Shown: one piece after another, positions 7,828 through 17,869 of the stretch
Layout: every line of letters begins with the position of its first letter
Position numbering within the stretch: the stretch's first letter is position 1
Source: Leptobacterium_A meishanense
Lineage (GTDB): Bacteria; Bacteroidota; Bacteroidia; Flavobacteriales; Flavobacteriaceae
Assembly (NCBI RefSeq): GCF_037645805.1
Contig: NZ_JBBEXE010000002.1
Span: forward strand, 346,806-410,805
Length of the DNA stretch: 64,000 bases
Direction: 5' to 3'
Made by a program: the position numbers and the translations under genes
The notes under the pieces: generated by a model
Databases searched by the model: none
What the model saw: the letters and a program-made list of their open reading frames with translations, nothing else
Told to the model about the DNA's origin: nothing

Positions 7828-8646
7828 ATGGAAGATATGGTTTTAGAATTATTGGTAGCTACAATGGACAGAGAAGATTTAAAGTTTCTTTATGACATGT
7901 TCCCTTTTGGTTTGCCAAATAACTTGAAAGTCCTTATAATAAACCAAACTTCAAAAGATAAATTATTAGTTTCATCAGATGAAAATATAAGAGTAATTAA
8001 CTCTTATGAGAAAGGATTGTCAAAAAGTAGAAACTTGGCTATTCAAAATGCAATAGGGGACATATGTTTAATAGCAGATGATGATGTTAAGTATAAAAAA
8101 GAGTTTCAAAAAATAATATTAGATGCCTTTAACGATCTGGTAGAAACGTCAATAATTGCATTTATGGTTGATACTAACGAAGGGAGACCTTATAAAAAGT
8201 ATTATAGTAAGAAAAAACAGCTAAAGAAAATAAAAGAAATTGATCATTTATCCTCTGTTGAGATAGCCTTTAGGCACCGCGCTATTATAAGTAATAACAT
8301 TTTTTTTAATGAAGCCTTTGGTTTGAGAAGTACATTTTTAAGTGGAGAAGAAACACTTTTTGTTTTAGAGGCGTTAAAAAAACAATTAAAAATATATTTT
8401 GTGCCTCGTTATATTGTACTACATAGTTTTTTTCGTTCTACCACTGATATGGGAAGTGATGCTTTCATAAAAGCAAAGAGTGCTATTAAATACATACAGT
8501 ATAGAGAATGTAGTAGGGTATGGCTGATAAAATTTATATTTTTTCTATGGAGGAAAGGCTATATTAAAATGAAAGAAGCTATAAGTAAATATTTTGTAGG
8601 TCTAAAAGCGATTAATCAAATTCGGCAACATGAATCATCTCATTAA
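7828..8646 (+). CDS. glycosyltransferase family 2
   Basis: This 272-residue GT-A fold protein has SKSRNLAIQNAIGDICLI then ADDDV near residues 82-87. That is the Asp-rich motif that binds the metal and sugar nucleotide in family 2 transferases. It lacks membrane segments and probably works at the cytoplasmic face with the flippase encoded 2 bp upstream. Its 3' end overlaps the next gene by 17 bp. The donor and acceptor sugars cannot be deduced. The conserved GLRSTFLSGEETLFVLE block probably contributes the acidic catalytic region. Confidence 0.83.
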   Translation: MEDMVLELLVATMDREDLKFLYDMFPFGLPNNLKVLIINQTSKDKLLVSSDENIRVINSYEKGLSKSRNLAIQNAIGDICLIADDDVKYKKEFQKIILDAFNDLVETSIIAFMVDTNEGRPYKKYYSKKKQLKKIKEIDHLSSVEIAFRHRAIISNNIFFNEAFGLRSTFLSGEETLFVLEALKKQLKIYFVPRYIVLHSFFRSTTDMGSDAFIKAKSAIKYIQYRECSRVWLIKFIFFLWRKGYIKMKEAISKYFVGLKAINQIRQHESSH

Positions 8647-10240
8647 AGTTATATTGCCATATATAATAATTGCAGTTGTTTCATTTCTGTTTGAACTGGC
8701 TTTTGGTAAATATGATGACAGTATTCTATATAACTTAATTGAAGGCTTTGTTTTTGTATTCCTTATCATACTGGGGATGTTTTCCGTTCCTTTAAAATAT
8801 AAGAAAACATACCTTGTGGGGAGTTTTTTGTTTTTCTCTTTAGTATGTATTTTCGAGAGTACATATTCTTACCTATTTGCTACCTATTTTAGTCCATCTG
8901 CCATTTTTGTAATTCTGGATACTAATATTTCAGAGAGTAAAGAATTTTTTATTTTTTATTTGGATACAACTTTAGTGGTCTATATGACATCCTATGGCTT
9001 TCTGGTGTTTTTCCTAACGAAGGATTTAATAAATAAAACCATATACCCTGCGAATTTGCCGAACTATAGAAATCAACTATTCACATTTGGGGCAATTATT
9101 TTTTTAGTAGGATTTATAAAATTCTCTAACCTTATAGTTTATAATTTACCATACCTTATAGTTAAATCTACCTTTTTATACCTTGAGGACAGTGAATTAT
9201 TAAACGATAATTTAAGTGATGGAACAGGTAACTTCCATAATGTAACCCTCACCGATCCTAAACAGAAAGAAGTACATGTAATAGTAGTAGGAGAATCTAC
9301 AACCAAAAGCCATATGGGATTATATGGGTATTACCGAAAAACAACACCAATGCTGGAAGAAATAAAAGATGAATTATTGATATATGAAGACGTTATAGCA
9401 CCTAGCACATATACAATACATTCATTAACTAAAGCCCTTACTGCAGGAAATTATGAAGAACCTGAAAAAACTAAGGAAGGATCTATTATTCAATTATTGA
9501 ATCAATCAGGATATCGTACATACTGGATATCTAATCAACAGCCTATCGGAATGATGAGCAGCCAGATAACTAGAATAGGGAAAGCAGCATATAAGAAAGT
9601 TTTTATTAATACGGCACACACTAGTAGCATTACACCTTATGATGGACACCTTGTAGATAGAATGCTAGAGGTGTTTAATGATGGCACAAATAAAAAGGTG
9701 ATCTTTTTGCACTTGCTGGGAACTCATTTCGATTATAAAAAACGGTTTCCTAAGGAGTTCGAATATTTTAAGGATAGCCCAGAAACAAAGTATAATTCAA
9801 GAAAGGTTCATAACCAAATAAACAGTTATGATAATGCAGTCAGGTATAATGATTATTTATTGAGAACTATCATAGAAGAAGTTAGAAAAAAAGATGTAAA
9901 AGCCTCCGTGCTTTATTTCTCTGATCATGGAGAAGAACTTTATGAAGATTTGTTTTTTGCAGGCCATGCAGTAGATAATAATACAACAAAAAGCATGTAT
10001 GAGATACCTTTTATATTATGGCGATCCCAAAAATATAAAGAGGAAAAAACAATATCCTTTTACCCTGAGAGGAAATATATGATTGATGATCTATTCCATA
10101 GCGTATCCCAACTTATGAAAATTGAAGCAGATGAAGTAGATGTGTCGAGAAGTATTTTTAGCGATTCTTATAAAAAACGGAAGCGTATTATAAAAGAAGG
10201 GAATGAATCAATGGATTATGACAAGGTTTTTAACCAATAA
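8630..10240 (+). CDS. phosphoethanolamine transferase-like sulfatase-fold membrane enzyme
   Basis: This is a 536-residue protein with about five N-terminal membrane segments (to about residue 182) and a periplasmic alkaline-phosphatase-fold domain. Metal-site motifs are visible: VGESTTKSHMGLYGY (Glu222, with Ser/Thr), the likely nucleophile Thr in APSTYTIHSL (about 258-267), THFDY (His367), SDHGEE (Asp433/His434) and AGHA (His447). These match the EptA/CptA group, which adds phosphoethanolamine to lipid A or core sugars. It overlaps the upstream glycosyltransferase by 17 bp, and its 3' end overlaps the convergent glycosyltransferase by 11 bp. Modification of the locally made glycan or lipid A is inferred. 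Confidence 0.85.
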   Translation: MNHLIKVILPYIIIAVVSFLFELAFGKYDDSILYNLIEGFVFVFLIILGMFSVPLKYKKTYLVGSFLFFSLVCIFESTYSYLFATYFSPSAIFVILDTNISESKEFFIFYLDTTLVVYMTSYGFLVFFLTKDLINKTIYPANLPNYRNQLFTFGAIIFLVGFIKFSNLIVYNLPYLIVKSTFLYLEDSELLNDNLSDGTGNFHNVTLTDPKQKEVHVIVVGESTTKSHMGLYGYYRKTTPMLEEIKDELLIYEDVIAPSTYTIHSLTKALTAGNYEEPEKTKEGSIIQLLNQSGYRTYWISNQQPIGMMSSQITRIGKAAYKKVFINTAHTSSITPYDGHLVDRMLEVFNDGTNKKVIFLHLLGTHFDYKKRFPKEFEYFKDSPETKYNSRKVHNQINSYDNAVRYNDYLLRTIIEEVRKKDVKASVLYFSDHGEELYEDLFFAGHAVDNNTTKSMYEIPFILWRSQKYKEEKTISFYPERKYMIDDLFHSVSQLMKIEADEVDVSRSIFSDSYKKRKRIIKEGNESMDYDKVFNQ

Positions 10241-11171
10241 CTTTTAATCGTATTCTGCGTTTAGCTAAAAATGCTCTTAGTCTGATCATGTGCTTTAAGA
10301 ATATGCGTGGAGTATTTAATAATATTTTTTGTTTAAAAGTCAGGTTATTACGGTCAATGCTATCATAGATATTTTGATAAGCTTTGAGATCCCCTTTTAT
10401 TTTACGTTCTAATCCAATGGAAAAGCGGTTAAGGTCCATGAATTTTTTTAACCCGGGATTGTTTAACTCGTCATTCTTGTACTTGTCAACCATTTGAACC
10501 CGATCTGCCACAAAATGTGAAGATGATAGGCTATTGGGACTTTGAAGGTAGTTTGCCGTAACAGTTTTTGATAAGGCCATTTTATGTTTTAACCCTACCC
10601 GGACCCACAGGTCAGTATCTTGTCCTGAGCGCATGTTAACATCGAACCCATTAAGTGAAAGAAAGGTTTTTTTTCGCATAGCAGTAGAGGATGAGCATGC
10701 GGGACAAAATTTCAGGCTAGCATAAAAAAAATCTTTTATAAGAAAGTGATCAGGTTTATTATGTAAATCAATTGATAGATTAGCGAGCTCTATAAAAGTA
10801 TCAAAATGGACTAATTGATACCTGGTTCCCCAAAAACCGGCCTCAGGAAACTTTTGAAATAAAAGATTTAACTCTAAAAGGTGATTTGAAAACCAATTAT
10901 CATCGGCATCTAAGAAAGCAATAAGCTCTCCGGAAGCCTTACCTACACCATAATTCCTAGCATAGGATGCTCCGTAATTCTTCTGTAAATCATAAATAGT
11001 AACCTTGGGATGATCTATTTCTTTAACAATTTCAAGACTATTGTCTGTAGAACCATCGTTGACTATAACCACTTCATAATCATCAAAGGTTTGGTTAAGA
11101 ACTGAATCAACCGTATTTTTTATAATACGCTCTTTATTAAAAAGTGGGATTACGACAGAGAATAAGGGCAT
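10230..11171 (-). CDS. glycosyltransferase family 2
   Basis: This 313-residue protein is a classic family 2 transferase. The N-terminus PLFSVVIPLFNKE is followed by SVLNQTFDDYEVVIVNDGSTD (first Asp motif) and FLDADDNW (DxD). Later, GFDVNMRSGQDTDLWVRVG carries the ED-like catalytic acidic residues. A basic tail rich in Arg/Lys (KHMIRLRAFLAKRRIRLK) may bind the membrane surface. It abuts the next upstream gene with no gap (11171/11172), and that gene overlaps ftsE, so all three are probably one minus-strand transcript. Confidence 0.88.
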   Translation of the reverse strand: MPLFSVVIPLFNKERIIKNTVDSVLNQTFDDYEVVIVNDGSTDNSLEIVKEIDHPKVTIYDLQKNYGASYARNYGVGKASGELIAFLDADDNWFSNHLLELNLLFQKFPEAGFWGTRYQLVHFDTFIELANLSIDLHNKPDHFLIKDFFYASLKFCPACSSSTAMRKKTFLSLNGFDVNMRSGQDTDLWVRVGLKHKMALSKTVTANYLQSPNSLSSSHFVADRVQMVDKYKNDELNNPGLKKFMDLNRFSIGLERKIKGDLKAYQNIYDSIDRNNLTFKQKILLNTPRIFLKHMIRLRAFLAKRRIRLKVIG

Positions 11172-12053
11172 CTAATTTGTTTTTTTGACTTTTGAATAAT
11201 ATCCTAACTTATATAGATCAAGTAAAAATATAGATGGATAAGAGGAATTGAAGTTTGAAGTAAAAAATGCTTTTAGATGTTTAACAAGTAATTCAGGGAT
11301 TTTGTGCAGTCTAAGATAATTTAAATGCCTATATATGTTTGAAACTCTGTAGAAGTTTTCTGGAAGCATATTTTTGGATGTTAACTGAGCTAAATTTTCC
11401 ATTGCTTTTTCACTTTTTGCTAAAAAAATAACAGCAGGTTCAATTCCATTATGATATACAGGATTTTCAATATGAGAGACAGATATATTTTTTGACTTTA
11501 GTGTTGCTGCTAAAAGGCTATCTTCACAACCATATTGTTTTAAGGATTCGTTAAACGGAATGTCCTCCAAGATAGTTTTTTTAATCATAAAGTTGACAGT
11601 GGAAAACGACTTAAAGGGAATACGCAATCGTTTTTTTAAACACAATGCCTCTCTTTTTTTTCCATATTTCCAATGCAACACATAGGGAACAGAAGGTTTT
11701 TTAGGAATTGCAGAACACCCTCCATAAACAACCTCTTTATGCAGTTTTGATACATAATGTTCTAAAAAAGTATCATTAACAGGCATCACATCACAATCAA
11801 GGAACAAGAGATTATCATACATGGCTTTTTTAGACAGGCAATTTCGAAGAGCACTCCTACCAATATTTTTTTTCAGTATTAGATATGAGCAATGGGGCAA
11901 GTTACGTATTTTCTCATTGTTATATTTTTTATCAGAAGCATCATCTATACATATAATCTCATACTGTTTTCCCAATAAATTTACCTGTGAGCACAATTCT
12001 TGCACCAAAGGAAGTGTATTGTAATTATATATAGGGATAAGGATAGAGATCAT
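11172..12053 (-). CDS. glycosyltransferase family 2
   Basis: This 293-residue protein starts MISILIPIYNYNTLPLV. CIDDASDK and LFLDCDVMPV supply the two Asp motifs of a GT-A family 2 enzyme. The middle (KSFSTVNFMIKK, ESLKQYGCEDSLLAATL) matches the acceptor-side EDxxL region. Its start overlaps the ftsE stop by 4 bp, so it is probably translated from the ftsE transcript. The specificity is unknown. Placement directly after ftsE is common in flavobacteria, where short glycosyltransferase genes often follow this ATPase. Confidence 0.87.
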   Translation of the reverse strand: MISILIPIYNYNTLPLVQELCSQVNLLGKQYEIICIDDASDKKYNNEKIRNLPHCSYLILKKNIGRSALRNCLSKKAMYDNLLFLDCDVMPVNDTFLEHYVSKLHKEVVYGGCSAIPKKPSVPYVLHWKYGKKREALCLKKRLRIPFKSFSTVNFMIKKTILEDIPFNESLKQYGCEDSLLAATLKSKNISVSHIENPVYHNGIEPAVIFLAKSEKAMENLAQLTSKNMLPENFYRVSNIYRHLNYLRLHKIPELLVKHLKAFFTSNFNSSYPSIFLLDLYKLGYYSKVKKTN

Positions 12054-12736
12054 TTTGCATTCTTTTGCACTACCTCAAACACTTTACTCCCATCACACTT
12101 CAATGTTTTGGAAGGGAATTTTAAGATCAAAGCATAATCATGCGTAGCCATGAGGATAGTACGTCCTGTTTGATTAATTTCTTGCAAGACATTCATAACC
12201 TCCACACTGGTTTGAGGATCTAAATTCCCGGTAGGCTCATCTGCTAATATAAGTTCAGGGTCATTTAATAAAGCCCGGGCAATGGCTACGCGCTGTTGTT
12301 CCCCTCCGGACAATTGATGTGGATATTTAAACCCTTTTGAACTCATCCCCACTTTATCCAAAACCTCATGTATCTTGTCCTTCATTTTAATCTTGTCTTT
12401 CCAACCGGTAGCTTTTAATACAAAAAGCATATTATTATTCACCGTTCTATCCGGAAGTAATTTGAAGTCCTGAAAGACAATACCCAGTTTTCTTCTTAAA
12501 GGAGGGATTTGCTTTTCTTTGAGAGCCCTCAAGTCAAAATCAACAATACTCCCCGAACCTTGTGTAAGAGGAAGGTCTCCGTACAACGTTTTCATAAAAC
12601 TGCTTTTGCCACTTCCTGTTTTTCCTATTAAGTAAACAAATTCGCCTTTTTCAATACTTAGATTAATACTGCTTAAAACAAGATTTTCTTTTTGGTAAAT
12701 AGCTACATCTTTAAGTTCCAGAATAGGTGTGCTCAT
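12050..12736 (-). CDS. ftsE: FtsE-like ABC ATPase
   Basis: This 228-residue ABC ATPase has Walker A GKTGSGKS (38-45), Q-loop FQD (88-90), signature LSGGE (142-146), Walker B ILADEP (163-168) and switch His199. It resembles FtsE, which with FtsX spans the division-site membrane and activates cell-wall hydrolases. The spacing and the TGNLDPQTS D-loop fit FtsE/LolD-type small ATPases. No ftsX neighbour is visible, so LolD cannot be excluded on context alone. It heads the operon with two glycosyltransferases. Confidence 0.82.
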   Translation of the reverse strand: MSTPILELKDVAIYQKENLVLSSINLSIEKGEFVYLIGKTGSGKSSFMKTLYGDLPLTQGSGSIVDFDLRALKEKQIPPLRRKLGIVFQDFKLLPDRTVNNNMLFVLKATGWKDKIKMKDKIHEVLDKVGMSSKGFKYPHQLSGGEQQRVAIARALLNDPELILADEPTGNLDPQTSVEVMNVLQEINQTGRTILMATHDYALILKFPSKTLKCDGSKVFEVVQKNAK

Positions 12737-12887
12737 AAGTGATAAATAATAAGTAAAGGTAATAACAAAAACTAGTAATTAAAAGAAGAACTCAAATACG
12801 GAATTAAATCATTTTTACTAATTGTATAATTAACACCTGTCATGTTCGTTATTATCATGTTGACAATACAAATCATAAAAAGATAAA

Positions 12888-15800
12888 ATGCACAATCATT
12901 TCATTGTTATTATACTGCTTTTCTCATTAATAAATGTAAAAGCCCAACAATCAGCAATATATACTCATAATTTAAAGGGTTTTCAGGAAGCGTTGGACTT
13001 ATATCATAGCAAACAGTACCAAGCAGCTCAAAATATCTTTCTAAAGATAAAAAAACGATCAACAAATATAGAGTTAACAGCTGATTGTACTTATTATATA
13101 GCTAATGCCGCTATTCGCCTTAACCAATTGGGAGCTGATAAGCGTATGGAAGAATTTGTTTCTCAATACCCCACTAGTACAAAAACCACAGCAGCATTTA
13201 TGGATGTAGCTGATTATTATTTTGAACAAGGGAAATATGCCTATGCTTTAAAATGGTATGATAAAGTAGAAACAAATAATATAAGCAATGAAAAAGAAGA
13301 GGAGTTTAACTTTAAAAAAGGATATGCATTATTTACAGTAAAAAAATACAATGATGCTAAAAAGCACCTTAACAGAGTTATAACATCCAAAGCATATGGA
13401 GCACAAGCAAAATACTATATTGGTTATATGGCCTATCAAAATAATGACTATGATGAAGCTACTATATATTTTGATCAAATAACAGACGAGAAGGGAGTCA
13501 ATGAAAAACTATCTTATTATCAAGCTGATTTAAATTTTAAATTAGGAAATTTTCAAAAGGCTATTGATTTGGCCAAAGAACAATTGCCAAAATCAGATCG
13601 GAACGAAGTTTCAGAACTCAATAAGATCATAGGCGAGAGCTACTTCAATCTACAACAATATGAAGCCTCTATTGCTTATTTAGAAGCTTATAAAGGAAAA
13701 AGGGGGAGGTGGAACAATACGGATTTTTATCAATTGGGATACGCACACTATAAGCAAAAAGAGTATGAAAAAGCCATTCAACAGTTCAATAAAATAATTG
13801 ACGGAAACGACCACGTTGCCCAAAATGCCTATTACCATTTAGCAGAGTGCTATTTAAAAACCTATAAAAAACAAGAAGCCTTAAATGCCTTTCGGAATGC
13901 TTCTGAAATGAATTTTAATACCGAAATTCAGCAAGATGCATGGCTTAATTACGCACGCTTGAGTTATGATATAGGGAATCCATATGAGAATGTATCACAA
14001 GTACTTACTGATTATCTGAAAAAACACCCAAAATCGCCCTATAAAAATGAGATAGAAGATTTACTGGTAGATTCCTATATCACTACGAGAGATTATGAAG
14101 CAGCTATAGAAGTTATCGAAAATAATCGAAGTACGGCAAACAAAGAAACATTACAAAAAGTAACTTTTTATCGCGGCATAGAGCTATTTACAGAAGCAAA
14201 TTATAAAGCAGCACGCAATTATTTTGAAAAATCATTGAAAGAGCGAAGCAACCCATCATATACAACGCAGGCAATGTACTGGATGGCAGAAACTGCATAC
14301 ATATTAGAAAATTATGAAGAGGCAACTATTGGATACAAAGAGTTTCTACAACAATCGAATGTACAAGAAATAGGATACAAAGATGCACAGTATAATTTAG
14401 GTTACGCATATTTTAAGCAACAAAATTATATACAGGCTATTGTGCATTTCGAAAAGTATGCTGAAGAAAACCAACAAGACAGTCCTCGTATAGAAGATGC
14501 ATATCTTAGAATTGGAGATGGCCATTTTATGCTTGCCCAATACTGGCTAGCGATGGAAGCATATAATAAAGCCATTGCCTTAAATGGTACTAGCTCAGAT
14601 TATGCAACCTTCCAAAAAGCAATGAGTCATGGCTTGGTAGGTAACAGTGAGCAAAAAACGACTACTCTTGAACAATTCATAGAGGCGTATCAAAAATCAC
14701 CTTTACGGGATGACGCTATGTATGAATTGGGAAGTACGTATCTGCTTCGATCTCAAAACACGGAAGCATTGAAAAGATTTGATAGGTTAATCAATAGTTA
14801 TCAGAAAAGTAAATATGTTGTTAAAGCACTATTGAAACAGGGACTGATACATTATAATTCCGGGAACAATACGGAAGCATTGATTAAGTTTAAAAAAGTA
14901 GTACGTGCTTTCCCGAGTACACAAGAAGCCATACAAGCAGTCTCAACAGCAAAATTAATTTACATAGACGAGGGGCGTGTAGATGAATACGCAAATTGGG
15001 TAAAAGAACTTGATTTTGTGGAAGTATCTGATGCAGAATTGGACCATGCCACATATGAATCGGCTGAAAAACAATTCAATCAAAACAATACTATTACAGC
15101 TATCAAGTCATTTGAGGCATACCTACAAAAATTTCCAGAGGGCTTACATAGTTTACAGGCAAATTTTTATTTAGCGCAGGCATACTATTTAGATGGTCAA
15201 AAAGAAAAAACAATTCCTCATTATAAATATGTACTTTCAAAAGAGCAGAATGAATTTACGGAACAGGCACTCCTAAGAGTAAGCGAGATGTACTTGTTAC
15301 AAAAAACCTATGACGAGGTCATTCCTATATTAACACAGTTAGAAGCTGAAACTGAGTACCCGCAAAACGTTATATATGCCCAATCTAATCTTATGAAAGC
15401 ATATTATGAACTTGAAAACTATGAAAAAACCATCATATATGCTGAAAAGGTGTTGCAGCATAAAGAGATAGACAACCGTATTAAAGCAGATGCACATGTT
15501 ATGATCGCAAGAGCGGCAATAAAAACTGGAGATGAAGCCAAAGCAAAAGAAGCATATGCAGAAGTACAAAAATCAGCTACGGGAAACCTTGCCGCAGAAG
15601 CACTTTACTATGATGCCTATTTCAAAAATAAAGAAGGAGCCTATGAAGTATCAAATGTACGTATTCAAGAACTGGCAAAAAACTATCCCGGTTATAAAGA
15701 ATATGGAGCAAAAGGATTGATCATCATGGCAAAAAACTTTTATGCATTAGAAGATGCTTTCCAAGCTACTTATATTTTGGAAAATGTGATTCAAAGTTTC

Positions 15801-15899
15801 ACAGATTATCCCGAGGTACTTGAGCAAGCAAAAAATGAGTTAGAAATAATAAAAAATGAAGAAGCTAAGCGAAATGCCTCTGTAGTGCCCGAAAATTAA
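12888..15899 (+). CDS. large secreted tetratricopeptide-repeat protein
   Basis: This 1003-residue protein has a signal peptide (HFIVIILLFSLINVKAQ) and then TPR-like helical hairpins over essentially its whole length. Recurrent patterns include A-x-x-Y-x-G-Y-x-x-Y/A and F-x-x-A-I/F-x-F/Y, for example YFKQQNYIQAIVHFEKYA. At least 20 repeats can be picked out by eye. It is probably periplasmic and acts as a scaffold. The barrel protein follows about 100 bp downstream on the same strand, and the two are likely expressed together, suggesting an outer-membrane assembly or trafficking pair. No catalytic motif is seen. Confidence 0.85.
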   Translation: MHNHFIVIILLFSLINVKAQQSAIYTHNLKGFQEALDLYHSKQYQAAQNIFLKIKKRSTNIELTADCTYYIANAAIRLNQLGADKRMEEFVSQYPTSTKTTAAFMDVADYYFEQGKYAYALKWYDKVETNNISNEKEEEFNFKKGYALFTVKKYNDAKKHLNRVITSKAYGAQAKYYIGYMAYQNNDYDEATIYFDQITDEKGVNEKLSYYQADLNFKLGNFQKAIDLAKEQLPKSDRNEVSELNKIIGESYFNLQQYEASIAYLEAYKGKRGRWNNTDFYQLGYAHYKQKEYEKAIQQFNKIIDGNDHVAQNAYYHLAECYLKTYKKQEALNAFRNASEMNFNTEIQQDAWLNYARLSYDIGNPYENVSQVLTDYLKKHPKSPYKNEIEDLLVDSYITTRDYEAAIEVIENNRSTANKETLQKVTFYRGIELFTEANYKAARNYFEKSLKERSNPSYTTQAMYWMAETAYILENYEEATIGYKEFLQQSNVQEIGYKDAQYNLGYAYFKQQNYIQAIVHFEKYAEENQQDSPRIEDAYLRIGDGHFMLAQYWLAMEAYNKAIALNGTSSDYATFQKAMSHGLVGNSEQKTTTLEQFIEAYQKSPLRDDAMYELGSTYLLRSQNTEALKRFDRLINSYQKSKYVVKALLKQGLIHYNSGNNTEALIKFKKVVRAFPSTQEAIQAVSTAKLIYIDEGRVDEYANWVKELDFVEVSDAELDHATYESAEKQFNQNNTITAIKSFEAYLQKFPEGLHSLQANFYLAQAYYLDGQKEKTIPHYKYVLSKEQNEFTEQALLRVSEMYLLQKTYDEVIPILTQLEAETEYPQNVIYAQSNLMKAYYELENYEKTIIYAEKVLQHKEIDNRIKADAHVMIARAAIKTGDEAKAKEAYAEVQKSATGNLAAEALYYDAYFKNKEGAYEVSNVRIQELAKNYPGYKEYGAKGLIIMAKNFYALEDAFQATYILENVIQSFTDYPEVLEQAKNELEIIKNEEAKRNASVVPEN

Positions 15900-16002
15900 A
15901 AATTAAATTGCAAAACAGATATACAAAAGCATAAATAAAAAGATAGTTCAAGATATAATATTGAATAATCCGTTACCTGAACAATATAAATTAGACAGAC
16001 AA

Positions 16003-17739
16003 ATGCAAAGATACCTTAGTCATATAATTCACATAGTTGCTCTATTTCCATTGGCTATATATTCACAAGACAAAAACATAAAAACAGAAGAGGTAACCAT
16101 TGTGAAACCGTATTCGCCAACAATTTTGGATGCATCCAAAATAAAAGAAATACCAGTGCTTAATGATTCTATAATCACCGCAAAAAAAGAAATTAACTAC
16201 ACTATTTTTTCCGTTCCAGTTGCTTCCACATTTACACCCGCAAAAGGAAAAGCTTCCGGCGTTAAAAGAGCACCGAGAGAAAAACTGTACAATACCTATG
16301 CAGCCATTGGTTTTGGGAATTACAATACGGCTCAGGCTGATTTTTATACTGGCAGGACATTAGGTAGGGATGAAACCATAGATATATCATTCAACCACCA
16401 TTCCTCACAAGGAGGTATTGATAATGTATTGCTAGATGATAAATTTTTTAAGACCAAACTGGAAGGGACCTATAAAAAACATAAGAGAGACATGTATTGG
16501 AGTGCCTGGGCAGGGGCGCAACATCAAATTTATAATTGGTATGGATTGCCCAATCAGGTTACATTTGATGAAATCACATTGAATAGCATAGAAGAAAGAC
16601 AGACGTATTATGATGCCTATGTTGGAATGGATATAGCATTGGAAAATGCTTTTTTCAAAGGAGGGGACATTCTCTTAAGACACTTTTGGGATGCCGAAAA
16701 GTCAAACGAAACAAGATTTGTGCTAAAACCTTCTTTTGAAATACCACTTTCAGAACAATCCATTATAGCCAACTTTACAGCAGACTATTTAAATGGAGGA
16801 TTTGACCAAAGCTTTTTCACTGAAGAAGAAAACAACTACAATATGTTGCTGTTAGGAGCCAATCCAAACATTTCATTAACGCAAGAAGACATTACCCTAA
16901 ACTTAGGAGCATCCATATATTATATGCTCGATGTAGAAAACAGTGATAACGATTTCTTCATTTATCCTCAAGTAACAGCATCGTATCGCTTAGTGGAAGA
17001 ATATGTAACCGTTTATGGAGGGATAGAAGGAACACTTCAGCAAAATTCCTATCACGGATTTGTAAAAGACAACCAGTTTTTAGCACCTACATTAAACATT
17101 TTACCTACTGACAAACAGTATGATGCCTATGTGGGAATGAAAGGAAAACTATCATCTAATATAGGATATGATATAAAAGGTTCATACATAGTGGAAAATA
17201 ACAAGCCATTATTCCAGTTAAACCCTTTGAACGCATTCAGCAACCCAAATAATGGCTATGCATACGGCAACACATTTAATGTAGTGTACGATGATGTTAA
17301 GACCATAGCTATTTCCGGGGCGCTCGACATTAACATTAATAGTGATTTTATGTTAGGAGTAAATGCCGAACTATTTGATTATAATATGGATGAAGCGCCT
17401 ACAGCATGGAATTTACCTACTATAAAAGCCTCAATTTTTTTAGACTATCAAATTGGAGACCGATGGGCGTTTGGGGCAACAATACTTTATATGGGAGAAC
17501 GAGAAGATATATTTACACCTGACAATTTTGGGAACCCATTTAATAATGTTACCCCACAACTCATAACATTGGGTAGTTATTTTGATGTAAACACGACCCT
17601 TAATTATAAGTTTGACGATCAGCTTTCTGCTTTTATGAGATTAAACAACATTGCAGGGAATGAATACGCCCGATGGGCAAACTATCCTGTGCAAGGATTT
17701 CAATTAGTTGCTGGGGCTATCTACAAATTTGATTTTTAA
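16003..17739 (+). CDS. TonB-receptor-like outer membrane barrel
   Basis: A protein of 578 residues is predicted from the ATG at 16003. An earlier in-frame TTG at 15961 would put 14 residues before a clear signal peptide (RYLSHIIHIVALFPLAIYSQ), so it is rejected. After a short plug-like segment (EEVTIVKPYSPTILDASKI) come alternating aromatic beta-strands ending YKFDF, the C-terminal aromatic signature of outer-membrane barrels. It lacks a clear TonB box and a full carboxypeptidase-like domain, so it may not be a true TonB-dependent importer. The neighbouring TPR protein is its probable partner. Confidence 0.78.
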   Translation: MQRYLSHIIHIVALFPLAIYSQDKNIKTEEVTIVKPYSPTILDASKIKEIPVLNDSIITAKKEINYTIFSVPVASTFTPAKGKASGVKRAPREKLYNTYAAIGFGNYNTAQADFYTGRTLGRDETIDISFNHHSSQGGIDNVLLDDKFFKTKLEGTYKKHKRDMYWSAWAGAQHQIYNWYGLPNQVTFDEITLNSIEERQTYYDAYVGMDIALENAFFKGGDILLRHFWDAEKSNETRFVLKPSFEIPLSEQSIIANFTADYLNGGFDQSFFTEEENNYNMLLLGANPNISLTQEDITLNLGASIYYMLDVENSDNDFFIYPQVTASYRLVEEYVTVYGGIEGTLQQNSYHGFVKDNQFLAPTLNILPTDKQYDAYVGMKGKLSSNIGYDIKGSYIVENNKPLFQLNPLNAFSNPNNGYAYGNTFNVVYDDVKTIAISGALDININSDFMLGVNAELFDYNMDEAPTAWNLPTIKASIFLDYQIGDRWAFGATILYMGEREDIFTPDNFGNPFNNVTPQLITLGSYFDVNTTLNYKFDDQLSAFMRLNNIAGNEYARWANYPVQGFQLVAGAIYKFDF

Positions 17740-17869
17740 GAGAGCAGTTCCACAAATAATTCTTCAGAATACACTATTTTTACCAAATACATAGTTAAAA
17801 GTGGCCACTTTCATTTACAATGTAAGTTTGAAACTATGAAAAGCAATTGTTTAATATAAATTCGTTTAA

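Noticed and set aside
6539..12053. A full O-antigen or capsule locus
   Set aside because: No polymerase, chain-length regulator, ligase or nucleotide-sugar synthesis genes are present.
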